Notes under the pieces: generated by a model
What the model was told of the DNA's origin: nothing
The model's database searches: none
The model's input: only the letters and a program-made list of their open reading frames with translations
DNA from: UBA5796 sp040752455
GTDB lineage: Bacteria; Chloroflexota; Anaerolineae; Anaerolineales; Villigracilaceae
DNA: 64,000 nucleotides
Direction of reading: 5' to 3'
Assembly: GCA_049324115.1 (NCBI GenBank)
Contig: JBMOMN010000009.1
Coordinates: forward strand, 352,026 to 416,025
In this document: one piece after another, positions 45,763 through 55,309 of the stretch
How the letters are laid out: each line of letters begins with the position of its first letter
Position numbering within the stretch: the first letter of the stretch is position 1
Made by a program: the position numbers and the translations under genes

Positions 45763-45788
45763 GGGCCTATTGTAAGCGAGAATCCCAA

Positions 45789-47771
45789 TTACCCCCTGTA
45801 CGCTTCCACCCGGTTGCGCCCGGAGGATTTGGCCGCGTACATGGCGGCGTCCGCCTGTTCGAGCAGCGCCCCCAGGTCGGGACAATCGTCGGACAGGCCG
45901 GCGATCCCCAGGCTGATGGTGATGTAGACCGCAGCCCTGTCGGTCTGGATGGGTCTTTCGGCCACGCAGCGGCGCAGGCGTTCGGCCACCGTCGCCGCAC
46001 CGCGGATGTCGTTCTCCGGGAGCAGGATGATGAACTCCTCGCCGCCGTAACGCCCCATGATGTCCACGTTGCGCATGGCGTCCCGGCAATGCCCGGCGAT
46101 GGCCTGTAAAACCTGGTCCCCGGCCGCGTGGCTGTAGGTATCGTTCACTTTCTTGAAATGGTCGCTGTCGAACAGGATCAGGGCCAGCGGGCGCTGGTAA
46201 CGGCGGGCGCGCTGGAACTCGGTCCCGGCCAGTTCGATGAAATGACGCCGGTTGTACAGGCCGGTCAGGCTGTCGATGATCGCCAGTTGCTCGATGCGCC
46301 CGAACAGGCGCGCATTTTCGACGGCAATCGCAACCTGGTTGGCGAAGGCGGTCACCAGGCGGGCGTGGTCGGGGGTGTAGAAGGACTGGATCGTGTTGTC
46401 CACGGCCAGCATCCCGATCATCCGGTCGCCGACGATCAGGGGGACTCCCAGCCAGGATTGGATGTGGTCGTGGGGCTTCTTGTGGAATTCGGAATGGACG
46501 AGCGCGGCGCTGGTCAGGATGTAGGGCTGCCGCTCGCGGATGACGATGGTGTTCGGGTTGTCGCCCGGGACCTGGAAGCGCATCCCGATCACCACCGACG
46601 GGTCGGCCCAGCCGCGCCCGCCGACGATCTCGAGGTAGCCCTCGCCTGATCCGGGCCGTTCCTCGAACCACAGCATCACCGAGGCGCTGTCGTAAGGCAC
46701 GACGCGGGCCAATTGCTGCAAGATCAACTCGATGGCCTCGTCCTGCCGCAGCGTCGCCGCGACCACCGCGCCGGCTTCGCGCAGGGTTTCAGCCTCTTCC
46801 CGCTGGCGCTGCTCGGCCTGGAACAGGCGCGCCCGTTCGATGGAGGTGGCGAGCTGCCCGGCGAAAGTCATCATCAGGCTTTCGTCCTCTTCGCTGAAGA
46901 AATTCGGTTGAGTGCTCTCGAGGTTGATCATGCCGATAACCCGATTGCCCACCTTTAGCGGGACGCACAACTCGGAACGCGTGCCCTGATTCACCGAAAA
47001 ATATACCGGATCGGCGGCGACGTCGGCAATGCGGCAGGGCTGGCCGGTCTCGATCACTTTCCCGGCCACGCCGCGTCCCAGCGGGAAGGTCAACCGTTCC
47101 CCCCGCATGAACCGGGTCGAGCGGTAAATGCGCAGGACGCCCAGCGATTCGTCCACCAGGCCCACGCCGAAGAAATCGGGATGCAGGACATCGTCAATGA
47201 TCTGGACCGCGTTCCCCAACAGAGGTTCGATGCTGGTGGCTTCGATCCCGACCATGGCGATCTGGTTCAGGATGGACAACTCGTCTGCGCGGCGGCGTTC
47301 GGTCTTCTGCCGGGCCTCCAGTTCGGAGGCCAGGGTGCTCAAGCGCGTCTCCAAACGGCTGCGGATCGAAATGATGCGGACTCCCAACAACCCGGCGATC
47401 ACCATGACGCACAACCGGGCCAGTTCGGGCAGGTTGTCCGGCAAGACCATCCAGGCATACGGGATGTGCAGGACCAGGAACCACAACAGCGCGCCGGTCC
47501 CGACCACCGGGGCGATCTTGTGGGCCGCGTACAGGGCCAGGATCAACGCCAGCAGGTCGTGGATTTCGTGGTAGTAAGGGAACAGCGGGTTGGCGACAAG
47601 CCCGCCGAACTGGGGAATCACTTCGACCAGATCGCCCCCGGCCAGCACGATTTCGAACAAAAAGATGAGGCCAATCGGAGCAAGGTCCCGGCGGGTAAAC
47701 TGCCCGCCGGTCCTCCAGACCTCGAGCGGGAGGCGAAAGTCCTTCTTCCCTTTTTCGATTGGCTGTTCCAT
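45789..47771 (-). CDS. Membrane-bound GAF-GAF-GGDEF diguanylate cyclase
   Basis: 660 residues from the ATG at 47771. Four membrane helices (about 30-145, LAPIGLIFLFEIVLAGGDLVE... LCVMVIAGLLGVRII), a signalling helix, two GAF domains (about 175-320 with ELCVPLKVGNRVIGMINLES; about 345-485 with SWLGVPLIVGDRMIGMLAVDN) and a GGDEF domain (DSLTGLYNRRHF, about 498; GRYGGEEFIILLPE, about 575). The GGEEF site is intact, so it should make c-di-GMP. The Arg-x-x-Asp inhibitory site is not evident. Its membrane domain closely resembles that of the adjacent HD-GYP protein, so the two arose by duplication and probably sense the same signal. Confidence 0.9.
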   Translation of the reverse strand: MEQPIEKGKKDFRLPLEVWRTGGQFTRRDLAPIGLIFLFEIVLAGGDLVEVIPQFGGLVANPLFPYYHEIHDLLALILALYAAHKIAPVVGTGALLWFLVLHIPYAWMVLPDNLPELARLCVMVIAGLLGVRIISIRSRLETRLSTLASELEARQKTERRRADELSILNQIAMVGIEATSIEPLLGNAVQIIDDVLHPDFFGVGLVDESLGVLRIYRSTRFMRGERLTFPLGRGVAGKVIETGQPCRIADVAADPVYFSVNQGTRSELCVPLKVGNRVIGMINLESTQPNFFSEEDESLMMTFAGQLATSIERARLFQAEQRQREEAETLREAGAVVAATLRQDEAIELILQQLARVVPYDSASVMLWFEERPGSGEGYLEIVGGRGWADPSVVIGMRFQVPGDNPNTIVIRERQPYILTSAALVHSEFHKKPHDHIQSWLGVPLIVGDRMIGMLAVDNTIQSFYTPDHARLVTAFANQVAIAVENARLFGRIEQLAIIDSLTGLYNRRHFIELAGTEFQRARRYQRPLALILFDSDHFKKVNDTYSHAAGDQVLQAIAGHCRDAMRNVDIMGRYGGEEFIILLPENDIRGAATVAERLRRCVAERPIQTDRAAVYITISLGIAGLSDDCPDLGALLEQADAAMYAAKSSGRNRVEAYRG

Positions 47772-47778
47772 GGGGGCC

Positions 47779-50673
47779 TCAGGTTGGGAACGATTGCTCC
47801 AACCCATCTTCGAGCAATCGCAGGAACACATCCACCACCCGGGGATCGAATTGGGCGTTCGAGTGGCGTTTCAACTCGGCCACGGCCTCCGGATAGGGAC
47901 GGGGACTCTTGTAAACACGCTCGTCCAGGATGGCGCTGTAGGCATCCACAACAGTCAGGATGCGCGCCCCCAGCGGGATCGCTTCGCCTGCCAGCCGCGG
48001 GATGGGGGCCAGGATGCGGGCGCCGATCTCGGGGTGTTCGCGCATCACTTTCCACTCCCCCGGGTTGAGAGCGGACGGCTTTTTCAGGATCGCATCTGGG
48101 ATGCCGATCTTGCCGATGTCGTGCAGGATGGCCCCGTAACGCAGGTCCTCCATTTGACGCGCGCTCAGGCCCAGTTCCTGCCCGACGGCGAGCGCCATGC
48201 CGGCCAGCCTCTGGGCGTGGTCAGCCGTATAGGTATCCCGGGCATCGACCGCGTTCGCCAGCGCGTACACGGTTTGCAGGTAAGACTCTTCAAGCTCGTT
48301 GAAGAGTTCAGCCCGCCGCAGGGCGCTGACGGCCTGGTCGCCGATGCTGTGCGCCAGGCGGATCTTCTCCGGGGTGAACGGTTCGCGCTCGTCCTGGCGT
48401 TCCTCGCCGAGGATCAACAGCCCAAGCGCCTTTTCAGCCACTCGCAGCGGGACCAGGCAAGCCGTCTGCACACCGCCGGCGAACAGGATCTCGGATTCCG
48501 CCTGGGTGAGATCGGGGTCGCCGCGATGAAAAACGATGGGGGTATTATTCTGGGCCACACGGAAACAGTTCGGCAAATCCTCGATGGCGTGTTCGGCCCC
48601 CATCAGGTCCAGGTCGGGGTCCAGGGGGCGGGCCGAATGCGCTTTCCTGACCCGGCAGCAGCCGGCCTCCGCCAGGGTGATCCGGGCCAGGGTGACGTGG
48701 ATCGTATCCACCGCATATCGCACGATCAGGTCGAGGATGGCGTCGAAATCATAAGCGGCATCCGCCAGGGCACGCGAGAGGTCGTAAAGGGAACCGAGTT
48801 CCGCCCGCCGCGTACTTTCTGACTCGAAGAGATGCGCCTTTTGAATGGCAGTGGCGGCCTGGTGGGCGATCGTCTGCGCCAGGGTGATCTCATCTTCGCT
48901 CAACTGGCGCTGCACCTGGATGCTGTCCAGTTCGATCATGCCGATCACCTGGTCCTGGGCGATCAACGGGACGACGAGCAGGGATTTCACATTTTGAACG
49001 GGCACGAGTGGACGGGTCTTGGCGGGGGCATAACTGTGGTTCCCGTTGACCACCGACAGGTAGCGCTGCTCACGCAGGATATATTCAATCGTAGGATTGC
49101 CATACACGGGGATGTACCCGCCGATAGCCGGGGAGTCGCCGGCCGGGTCGTAAACGGCGATGACCGTCAGTTTATCGCGCGCGTCGGTAAAGATGGCTGC
49201 CGTGCCGCGGTCCATGAAGAGCGCACGGGTCAGTTCACGCAGGGTATTGGTCAGCACGTCGGCGAGGGTCAGGGGCTGGTTGATGGCGGTCGAGATGTGG
49301 TTGATGAGGGCCAGTTCCTCGGCCCGGCGGCGCAGGGCCTCCTCGGCCTGCTTAAGGACGGTGATGTCCCGGTTCACGCCCACGTAGGCCACCGGCTGGC
49401 CGCGCTCATTCCTGATCGTGGAAATGGTGTTCCAGGAATGCCACTCCTCCCCGTTCTTCTTGCGGTTGATGATCTCGCCCCGCCAGTAGCCCTTGCGCAG
49501 GATCTTCTCCCACATGTTTTGGTAGAACTCGAGCGTCGTGTGCTGCGACTTGACGATACTCATCTTCTGGCCGATGAACTCAGCCGGGCTGAAACCGGTC
49601 AATTGCTCGAAGGAGGGGTTGGCATCCAGGATGCGGCTTTCGAGGTCGGTGACCACGACCGCATCCGCAGTGCTGCTGAAGGCATTTTTATACAGGCGCA
49701 TCTCCTGGAAGAGGCGGGCGTTTTCGAGGGCGATGGCAACCTGGTCGGCGAGGGTCTGGAGCAGGAACTGGTCCTCGGTGACAAAGGCGTTCACCGGGAA
49801 TTTTTGGAAGCCGATCACCCCGATGACCCGACCGCTGACCTTGAGCGGCACGCACAATTCGGACCTGGGGGCTGCTTCCCGGTCCCCGTAGAAGTGCCCG
49901 TCCGAAAGGGTATCGTTGACGAGCAGCGGCTCGCCGCGTTGGGCCACCCAGCCGGTGATGCCCTCTCCCATTTTGAGCCGCAGGTCCCGGTCCAGCAGGA
50001 GTTTGCCCGGTTTCCGCAGGCTGGCGCGCTGGATGATCTCGCCCGCCGGCTGGTCCACCAGCCACAAGCTGACGTTGTCGTAACCGAGGTGTTTCTGGAT
50101 CTCCAGCATCAGTTCGGTCATCAGGGTCTCCGGGTCGAGGATGGAAGTGATCTGCTGGCCCACTTCCCGGATGGCCTCCAGCGTGTCGGCGCGCCGGCGT
50201 TCGGCATTCCGCTGGGTATTGAGGCCGTCCATCAAATGGTTGAGGTGCGCTTCGAGGCGATGGCGCACCGCGATGATGTAGACCCCGAGAAAAGCGGCAG
50301 CGCCCAGGATCGCCAGCCGGAACAATTCGGGATTATGCCCTGGGAAAGTGATGTAATAGTACGGAATGTGCAGGATGAAGAACCACACGACGGCCAGTCG
50401 CCCTATCGTGGGAGTCATTTTGTGGCTCACGTAGAGAGCGACCATCAAGGCCAGGAGGTCATGCACCTCGTGGAAATAGGGGAACAGGGGATGGGCGATC
50501 ACTGCGGAAAAAGCCGGAATGATCTCCAGCAAGTCGCCCGAAGCGAAAACGGCCATGCTCAAGAAAACGAAAATGATGAGGAAAGGATTGGATTTGGTCT
50601 CCTGCATGGCAATCCTGGCAGATGAAAAAAGAGGCTGGATTCCCCCGTTCTTGATCCTGTCCGGCCGTTCCAT
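47779..50673 (-). CDS. Multi-sensor membrane protein with a GYP-less HD-GYP domain
   Basis: 964 residues; start at 50673 chosen for AAGGAGG directly upstream. Membrane helices (about 25-145), GAF (about 180-325), PAS (about 335-455, RLYKNAFSSTADAVVVTDLE), GAF (about 470-620), GAF (about 640-790), then an HD domain: DHAQRLAGMALAVGQELG and YGAILHDIGKIGIPDAILKKP (about 845-865), HPEIGARIL. The segment that should follow, HHExxDGxGYPxGL, is absent: the sequence runs from ILAPIPR straight to LAGEAIPLGARILTVVDAYSA. Metal-ligand His residues and the GYP loop are therefore missing, and c-di-GMP hydrolysis is doubtful. It lies 7 bp upstream of the GGDEF gene. Confidence 0.88.
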   Translation of the reverse strand: MERPDRIKNGGIQPLFSSARIAMQETKSNPFLIIFVFLSMAVFASGDLLEIIPAFSAVIAHPLFPYFHEVHDLLALMVALYVSHKMTPTIGRLAVVWFFILHIPYYYITFPGHNPELFRLAILGAAAFLGVYIIAVRHRLEAHLNHLMDGLNTQRNAERRRADTLEAIREVGQQITSILDPETLMTELMLEIQKHLGYDNVSLWLVDQPAGEIIQRASLRKPGKLLLDRDLRLKMGEGITGWVAQRGEPLLVNDTLSDGHFYGDREAAPRSELCVPLKVSGRVIGVIGFQKFPVNAFVTEDQFLLQTLADQVAIALENARLFQEMRLYKNAFSSTADAVVVTDLESRILDANPSFEQLTGFSPAEFIGQKMSIVKSQHTTLEFYQNMWEKILRKGYWRGEIINRKKNGEEWHSWNTISTIRNERGQPVAYVGVNRDITVLKQAEEALRRRAEELALINHISTAINQPLTLADVLTNTLRELTRALFMDRGTAAIFTDARDKLTVIAVYDPAGDSPAIGGYIPVYGNPTIEYILREQRYLSVVNGNHSYAPAKTRPLVPVQNVKSLLVVPLIAQDQVIGMIELDSIQVQRQLSEDEITLAQTIAHQAATAIQKAHLFESESTRRAELGSLYDLSRALADAAYDFDAILDLIVRYAVDTIHVTLARITLAEAGCCRVRKAHSARPLDPDLDLMGAEHAIEDLPNCFRVAQNNTPIVFHRGDPDLTQAESEILFAGGVQTACLVPLRVAEKALGLLILGEERQDEREPFTPEKIRLAHSIGDQAVSALRRAELFNELEESYLQTVYALANAVDARDTYTADHAQRLAGMALAVGQELGLSARQMEDLRYGAILHDIGKIGIPDAILKKPSALNPGEWKVMREHPEIGARILAPIPRLAGEAIPLGARILTVVDAYSAILDERVYKSPRPYPEAVAELKRHSNAQFDPRVVDVFLRLLEDGLEQSFPT

Positions 50674-50826
50674 ACTGGCCTCCTTCAACAAGGGCTGAAA
50701 CCGGTCACGAAATTGTCGCGGGGTCGTTGTGATGCTGAACCCCAAAGGAATGGCACAGATATCGCAATTCGAAGGAATTATTGCAAAACCGCAATACTTC
50801 TCGCGCATCGCCCATGTCGTCGCAAG

Positions 50827-50856
50827 TTTGTACAGGTTAAGTATATATCCTGTCAA
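50827..50856 (-). promoter_or_regulatory. Promoter of the HD-GYP/GGDEF operon
   Basis: On the minus strand, a perfect TTGACA (50856-50851) and TACAAA (50832-50827) with an 18-bp spacer, in an AT-rich patch. The leader would be about 150 nt. The rest of 50674-51073 has no gene. Confidence 0.5.
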
Positions 50857-50924
50857 GTTTATATTCAGTAACAATTGAAGGACAGGCGCTTCGACACACC
50901 CTATTGTAAGCGGGAATGATGACA

Positions 50925-50961
50925 TTAAAAGTGACTGCCAACTGCGAGTTGACAGTCACTT
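50925..50961 (-). terminator. Rho-independent terminator after the aminotransferase gene
   Basis: Arms AAGTGACTGCCAACT and AGTTGACAGTCACTT (one mismatch) with loop GCG; on the minus strand the stem is followed by TTTTAATG. It lies 110 bp past the aminotransferase stop. Confidence 0.65.
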
Positions 50962-51073
50962 GCGTTTATCTCGACAGGATGCGTCGCACCTTTCTAAACG
51001 GGACTGGTCCCAGCCGGAAGATTCTCCGCTAAACGCTATCTGGCCTGGCTCCACGGTGCGACGCATTCGCGGG

Positions 51074-52414
51074 TCACGCGCCCACCGAATCCATCGCCGC
51101 GCCCAGGCGCTTGACGATCTCGTCCACCTCGTCTTCACGGATCGCCAGCGGCGGGGCGAAGGCCAGCGTGCTGCCCAGCGGACGCGTCCGCAGGCCGAGC
51201 TTCTCGGCAGCCTTGAAGATGCGCATCGCCAGGCTGGGGTCGGCGGTCCTGGCGGCCTTGTCCGAGACGATCTCCACGCCGCAGACCAGGCCCAACCCGC
51301 GCACCTCGCCCACGAACGGGAACTCTTCCAGCGTCCGCAGCCCTTCGAGAAGGCGTTTACCCAAGCTGCGGGCGCGCCCGGCGTAATCCTCCCGCTCCAT
51401 GATCTCCAGGTTCTTGAGCGCCACGGCGCAGGCCATCGGGTGGCCGGAATAGGTGAAGCCGTGCATCCAGGGCTGGTCGGCGGGGGCGGTTTCGATGCTC
51501 TCGCGGATCGCGTCCGAGATCTGGATGCCGCCCAACTGGGCGTAGCCGCTGGTGACACCTTTGGCGAACGACAGGATGTCGGGTTTCACGCCCCAATGCT
51601 TGAGCGCGAACCACTCCCCCGTCCGCCCGAAGCCGGTGATGACCTCGTCGGCGATGAAGAGCACGCCATATTTATCGCAGATCTGGCGGACGAGCAGGAA
51701 ATAGTCCTCCGGCGGGACGATCACCCCGCCCACGCCCATCACCGGTTCGGCGATAAAAGCCGCCACCGTGTCGGGACCCTCAACCTGGATCGCCGTTTCG
51801 AGGGCCCGGGCCGCCGCCTGTCCGACCGTCTCGCCGGGCTGGATCTCGCCCTCGTAGCGGTACGGGTTCGGGGCCGGGATGTGGACGAACCCCTCGACAG
51901 CCGGGCCGAACATGGCGTGGTATTTCTCGATCCCGGTGGCGAAGGTGGCGTACATCGTCACGCCGTGGTAGGCGCCTTTACGGGCGATGATCCTGGTCTT
52001 GCCCGGTTTGCCCATCCGCTTCCAGTAATAGCGGGCGGTCTTGAAAGCCGAATCGTTGGCCTCCGAGCCGCCGGAGGCGAAGAAGGTCGTGTTCAGGCCC
52101 GGATACGCGTACCCGGCCAATTTATCGGCGAGCAGGCTCGAGGGCAGGTTGGTCATCCCGGAAAAATTCGAGGTGTAGGCCAATTCCTTCATCTGGTCGA
52201 AAGCGGCCTGGGCCAGCTCCACGCGTCCATATCCCGCGTTGACGTTCCACAATCCGGCCATCCCGTCCAGGATCTTCCGCCCATCGGTGGTGTAGAGCCA
52301 AACCCCCTCGCCGCGCTCGACCACCAGCGGGTTGGCGTGCGAGGTGGGGTGATAAGTGGGGTGCAATTGCTTGCGGTCTTTCTCGATCCATTTTTCAGTC
52401 TCTTGTTTGCTCAT
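51074..52414 (-). CDS. Class III PLP-dependent omega-aminotransferase
   Basis: 446 residues. LDGMAGLWNVNAGYGR, FFASGGSEANDSAFKTARYY (about 110), AYHGVT (about 150), AEPVMGVGGVIVPP (about 220), LFIADEVITGFGRTG with the cofactor Asp (about 252), and the Schiff-base Lys in ILSFAKGVTSGY (about 285) are the standard marks. The sequence style fits omega-amino-acid/putrescine:pyruvate aminotransferases. The donor is not determined. It is followed by a terminator; the SDR gene lies 35 bp upstream on the same strand. Confidence 0.9.
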   Translation of the reverse strand: MSKQETEKWIEKDRKQLHPTYHPTSHANPLVVERGEGVWLYTTDGRKILDGMAGLWNVNAGYGRVELAQAAFDQMKELAYTSNFSGMTNLPSSLLADKLAGYAYPGLNTTFFASGGSEANDSAFKTARYYWKRMGKPGKTRIIARKGAYHGVTMYATFATGIEKYHAMFGPAVEGFVHIPAPNPYRYEGEIQPGETVGQAAARALETAIQVEGPDTVAAFIAEPVMGVGGVIVPPEDYFLLVRQICDKYGVLFIADEVITGFGRTGEWFALKHWGVKPDILSFAKGVTSGYAQLGGIQISDAIRESIETAPADQPWMHGFTYSGHPMACAVALKNLEIMEREDYAGRARSLGKRLLEGLRTLEEFPFVGEVRGLGLVCGVEIVSDKAARTADPSLAMRIFKAAEKLGLRTRPLGSTLAFAPPLAIREDEVDEIVKRLGAAMDSVGA

Positions 52415-52449
52415 GAGGCCTCCGTTGATGGGTATTATACCTGCCTGGG

Positions 52450-53241
52450 TTACAGCGTCCCCTTATACATCCCGCCATCCACCGTCAGCATCACGCCGGT
52501 GATGTACGAGGCCGCCGGCGAGACCAGGAAAACGGCCGCGTTGGCAAACTCCTGCGGATCGCCCATCCGCCCCAGCGGGCTGTCTTGTGATTGCTTTGCG
52601 ATCTCCTGCTCCACGGTCGTGCCGTTGGCTTTGGCGCGGGCCGTCATCAATTCCACAACCCGTTCCGTTTCCGTCCACCCCGGCAGGATCGAATTGAAGC
52701 GGATGCCGTCCCGGCCGAGTTCCAGCGCCAGCGACTTGGTCAGGCCGACCGTGGCGGCCCGCACCGAGTTCGACAGCACCAGGTTGGGGATCGGCTGCTT
52801 GACCGAGTACGAGGTAATGGTCAGCACGCTGGCTGCCTTCGATTTCCGCAAATACGGCAGGGCGGCCCGGATGGCGCGCACGTGGCTCATCAGCGATAAA
52901 TCAACCGCTTTTTGCCAGGCAGTCTCGTCGAACGACTCGAAGGCTCCCGCAGGCGGGCCTCCGGCGTTGGTGACCAGGATGTCCATCCCCCCCAGGGCGG
53001 ATACCGCGGCCTCGACCAGTTTCGCGGCTGTGGCCGCCTCGCCCACGTCACCCGCGAGACCCACGGCCTGAGTCCCGCTTTCGGAGGCGATTTTCTGCGC
53101 CGCGGCAGATACGCTCGCCTCGCTGCGGCTGTTGACGGCGACTTTGCAGCCTTCCTTCGCCAGGGTCAAGGCCACGGCGTAGCCCAGTCCACGCGAAGCG
53201 CCCAGGACGAGGGCGCGCTTGCCATTCAAACCAAGATCCAT
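52450..53241 (-). CDS. Short-chain dehydrogenase/reductase without the YxxxK motif
   Basis: 263 residues. NAD(P)-binding LVLGASRGLGYAVA (about 12), NAGGPP (about 90) and the C-terminal YITGVMLTVDGGMYKGTL are classical. The catalytic Ser region is LTITSYSVKQPIPN, but where YxxxK is expected the sequence reads LSNSVRAATVGLTK, so the catalytic Tyr and Lys are replaced. Such LSNSVR-type members are a known atypical SDR branch often annotated as 3-oxoacyl-ACP reductase. Catalysis by a different residue, or a binding role, is possible. Confidence 0.85.
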   Translation of the reverse strand: MDLGLNGKRALVLGASRGLGYAVALTLAKEGCKVAVNSRSEASVSAAAQKIASESGTQAVGLAGDVGEAATAAKLVEAAVSALGGMDILVTNAGGPPAGAFESFDETAWQKAVDLSLMSHVRAIRAALPYLRKSKAASVLTITSYSVKQPIPNLVLSNSVRAATVGLTKSLALELGRDGIRFNSILPGWTETERVVELMTARAKANGTTVEQEIAKQSQDSPLGRMGDPQEFANAAVFLVSPAASYITGVMLTVDGGMYKGTL

Positions 53242-53272
53242 TTCGACCTCCTGTAAATTCGTTTATGATCTG

Positions 53273-53574
<302 letters not shown>

Positions 53575-53688
53575 ATCGGTCTTTCAAAACCTGCTCGATT
53601 TCCGCAAATACGACTTCCAAATCATGCTGGGGATCCCCATATCGTGGACCGAGATGATCAAACGGCTGGTTCTGATAAGTTGTTTTAG
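53575..53688 (-). pseudogene. Possible 3' scrap of a broken gene
   Basis: One minus-strand frame encodes NQPFDHLGPRYGDPQHDLEV...IEQVLKDR and stops at about 53575, looking like a genuine C-terminus with no beginning. It directly follows the stop of the 96-residue gene and could be the remains of its partner, for example a toxin. Not recognised. Confidence 0.25.
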
Positions 53689-53975
53689 CGCATCTTCGAA
53701 CGTAGCAGCCATTCCAAAATGTTTTTCATCAGGCCGGTTTGCTGCAATTCATCCTGCGCATTGCGCCACTCGATGGAATCCTCCCAATCCGGGTGTTCCT
53801 GCCCTTCTCCCCGACCGAGGCGGGATTCGAGGGTTTCCAGCGAGGAGCCATACCGTGCTTCGAAGCGCTGGACCATCGTATTCAGGAGGGCTTCGCGGCG
53901 GATCAAGTCCTCGCGCAGGCGGGTCAGCGCCTGGCGGAAAATATTTTTGGGGAAGGTATCGAATGCGGCTTGCAT
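53685..53975 (-). CDS. Small helical protein, possible antitoxin
   Basis: 96 residues, MQAAFDTFPKNIFRQALTRLREDLIRREALLNTMVQRFEARYG followed by an acidic segment (SRLGRGEGQEHPDWEDSIEWRNAQDEL) and KNILEWLLRSKMR. The charged helix plus WEDSIEW pattern resembles antitoxin-like proteins found next to small toxins; the assignment is tentative. It lies upstream of the scrap at 53575-53688. Confidence 0.45.
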   Translation of the reverse strand: MQAAFDTFPKNIFRQALTRLREDLIRREALLNTMVQRFEARYGSSLETLESRLGRGEGQEHPDWEDSIEWRNAQDELQQTGLMKNILEWLLRSKMR

Positions 53976-54003
53976 GGAAGAAATTACAGCATCGTTTATT
54001 TGT

Positions 54004-54041
54004 AAAAATTTGCGCCCTCCCCGGATATTGAGGAGGGCGCA
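54004..54041 (-). terminator. Rho-independent terminator of the twin ArsA-like ATPase operon
   Basis: Minus strand: TGCGCCCTCC and GGAGGGCGCA pair around an 11-nt loop, followed by AATTTTTACA. It lies 6 bp past the last gene of the operon. Confidence 0.85.
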
Positions 54042-54046
54042 AGCGA

Positions 54047-54310
54047 TCAGAAGATCACATCCGTCACGTCCCGCTCACGCAACATGCGCCGCTTCCAATT
54101 GTTGACCAGCGGCACGATGAACGGCAGCAGCCTCATGCTGTAATACGGCGGCAGGATCGGCACGCCGAGCAGGTCGCCGAAGCTGATCAGCACGAAGAGA
54201 TGCTCCAGGCTGCCGCGCTGGCGCGTCAGGGCGCGCACCTGGTCGTGGATCGCCATGCCGTAGATGATTTCGCGCAAGGCGCGGGCGGGGCGTGACAGGA
54301 CGGTCGCCAT
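54047..54310 (-). CDS. Small PYYS-core protein A of the twin-ATPase locus
   Basis: 87 residues. The N-terminus carries REIIYGMAIHDQVRALTRQ; a hydrophobic middle (HLFVLISFGDLLGVPILPPYYSMRLLPFIVPLV, written in parts: HLFVLISFGDLLG then VPILPPYYS then RLLPFIVPLV) precedes a basic end NNWKRRMLRERDVTDVIF. It is paralogous to the proteins at 56770 and 57087. The hydrophobic core could be a membrane hairpin or a client segment for the ATPases. It starts 6 bp after the ATPase stop. No family recognised. Confidence 0.7.
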   Translation of the reverse strand: MATVLSRPARALREIIYGMAIHDQVRALTRQRGSLEHLFVLISFGDLLGVPILPPYYSMRLLPFIVPLVNNWKRRMLRERDVTDVIF

Positions 54311-54316
54311 GCCCTA

Positions 54317-55300
54317 TCAGACGAAGAGCGCCTTGCCCATGCGCTGGAGCATCTCCACGCCGCGCACCTCGGTCTCGTAAAGCGGCAGGGTCGAACGCAC
54401 CATGCCCTCGAACTTCTGCCAGACATCGTCCATGTAGCGGGCCTGCATCTCGACCCGGTTGCGGACGAACTCCGGCGAAGAGTCGTTGACCTGGGCGCGG
54501 TCAATCAGCATGTTGACAACCACCCCGCCGACCGGAATGCCGAAGTCGTGGAACCAGCCGATGAAACGGGTGATGACCGCGATCGGCAGGGCCTCGGCCA
54601 GGGTCACGAAGAAGAACGCCGTCAGTTGTTCGTCGGTCAGCAGCTTCTGGGCCTGCCCCATCCGGTCCCGGAACGAGACGAGGTAATCCATCAACGGATC
54701 GGCTTCCTTCTTCTTGGTGAAGGAGAGCAGTTCGCGCAGGGAGCGGGCTTCCTCGCGACTCTTGAGCATCTTGTTGACCCACAACGAATAGACCTTGGAC
54801 ATGCCCAGCAGGCGGCGGGCATTGGCGGTCGGTGCGGTGTCGAAGACGTACACGTCGTATTCGTTCTTCAACATCAGGTCCACCATGTTCTCGAACATGG
54901 CCGATTCTTCGAAGGCCGGGTTCATGGTGGCCGATTCGACGAAATCCTCGGCCTTGGTGGAGATGTCGGCGAATTTCAGGAACCACTGGATCTTCTCGCG
55001 GATCTCCTGTTTGGAGCGTTCGATGGTGTCCTTGGTATCAATTTCGTAGGCCCACAGGTTCGGCGCGCCGTCCACGGGTGTGGCCTTGCCGAAGACGTTC
55101 TGCCCCAGCAGGCCGCTCAGGCTGTGGACGGGGTTGGTGGAGGCCAGCATGACCCGCCGTCCCTGGTTTGCCAGCGAGAGAGCGGTCGCGCCGGCGAGGA
55201 CGGTCTTTCCCACGCCGCCCTTGCCGCCAAAGAAGATGTAGCGCAGGCGCTGGTGGTCGGATATATATTTTCGCATGGAGGTTTCGATCTGGTTCGTCAT
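54317..55300 (-). CDS. ArsA/Get3-like ATPase 1 (switch I Asp replaced by Asn)
   Basis: 327 residues behind GGAGG. Deviant P-loop FFGGKGGVGKTVLAGA (about 20-34, signature Lys present). Switch I reads LASTNPVHSLSGLLG where the family has (S/T)DPAHSLSD, so the Asp that positions the attacking water in Get3 is Asn. Switch II-region DTAPTANARRLLGM (about 154) is conserved. No CxxC zinc pair. ArsA-type ATPases work as dimers or fused halves that deliver or energise membrane partners. It follows ATPase 2 by 9 bp and precedes small protein A by 6 bp. Confidence 0.88.
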   Translation of the reverse strand: MTNQIETSMRKYISDHQRLRYIFFGGKGGVGKTVLAGATALSLANQGRRVMLASTNPVHSLSGLLGQNVFGKATPVDGAPNLWAYEIDTKDTIERSKQEIREKIQWFLKFADISTKAEDFVESATMNPAFEESAMFENMVDLMLKNEYDVYVFDTAPTANARRLLGMSKVYSLWVNKMLKSREEARSLRELLSFTKKKEADPLMDYLVSFRDRMGQAQKLLTDEQLTAFFFVTLAEALPIAVITRFIGWFHDFGIPVGGVVVNMLIDRAQVNDSSPEFVRNRVEMQARYMDDVWQKFEGMVRSTLPLYETEVRGVEMLQRMGKALFV

Positions 55301-55309
55301 GGCAGCCTC

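Noticed and set aside
47779..50673. Start of the HD-GYP gene further upstream near 50925
   Set aside because: The extension crosses the TTGACA/TACAAA promoter and lacks a ribosome site, whereas AAGGAGG precedes the ATG at 50673.
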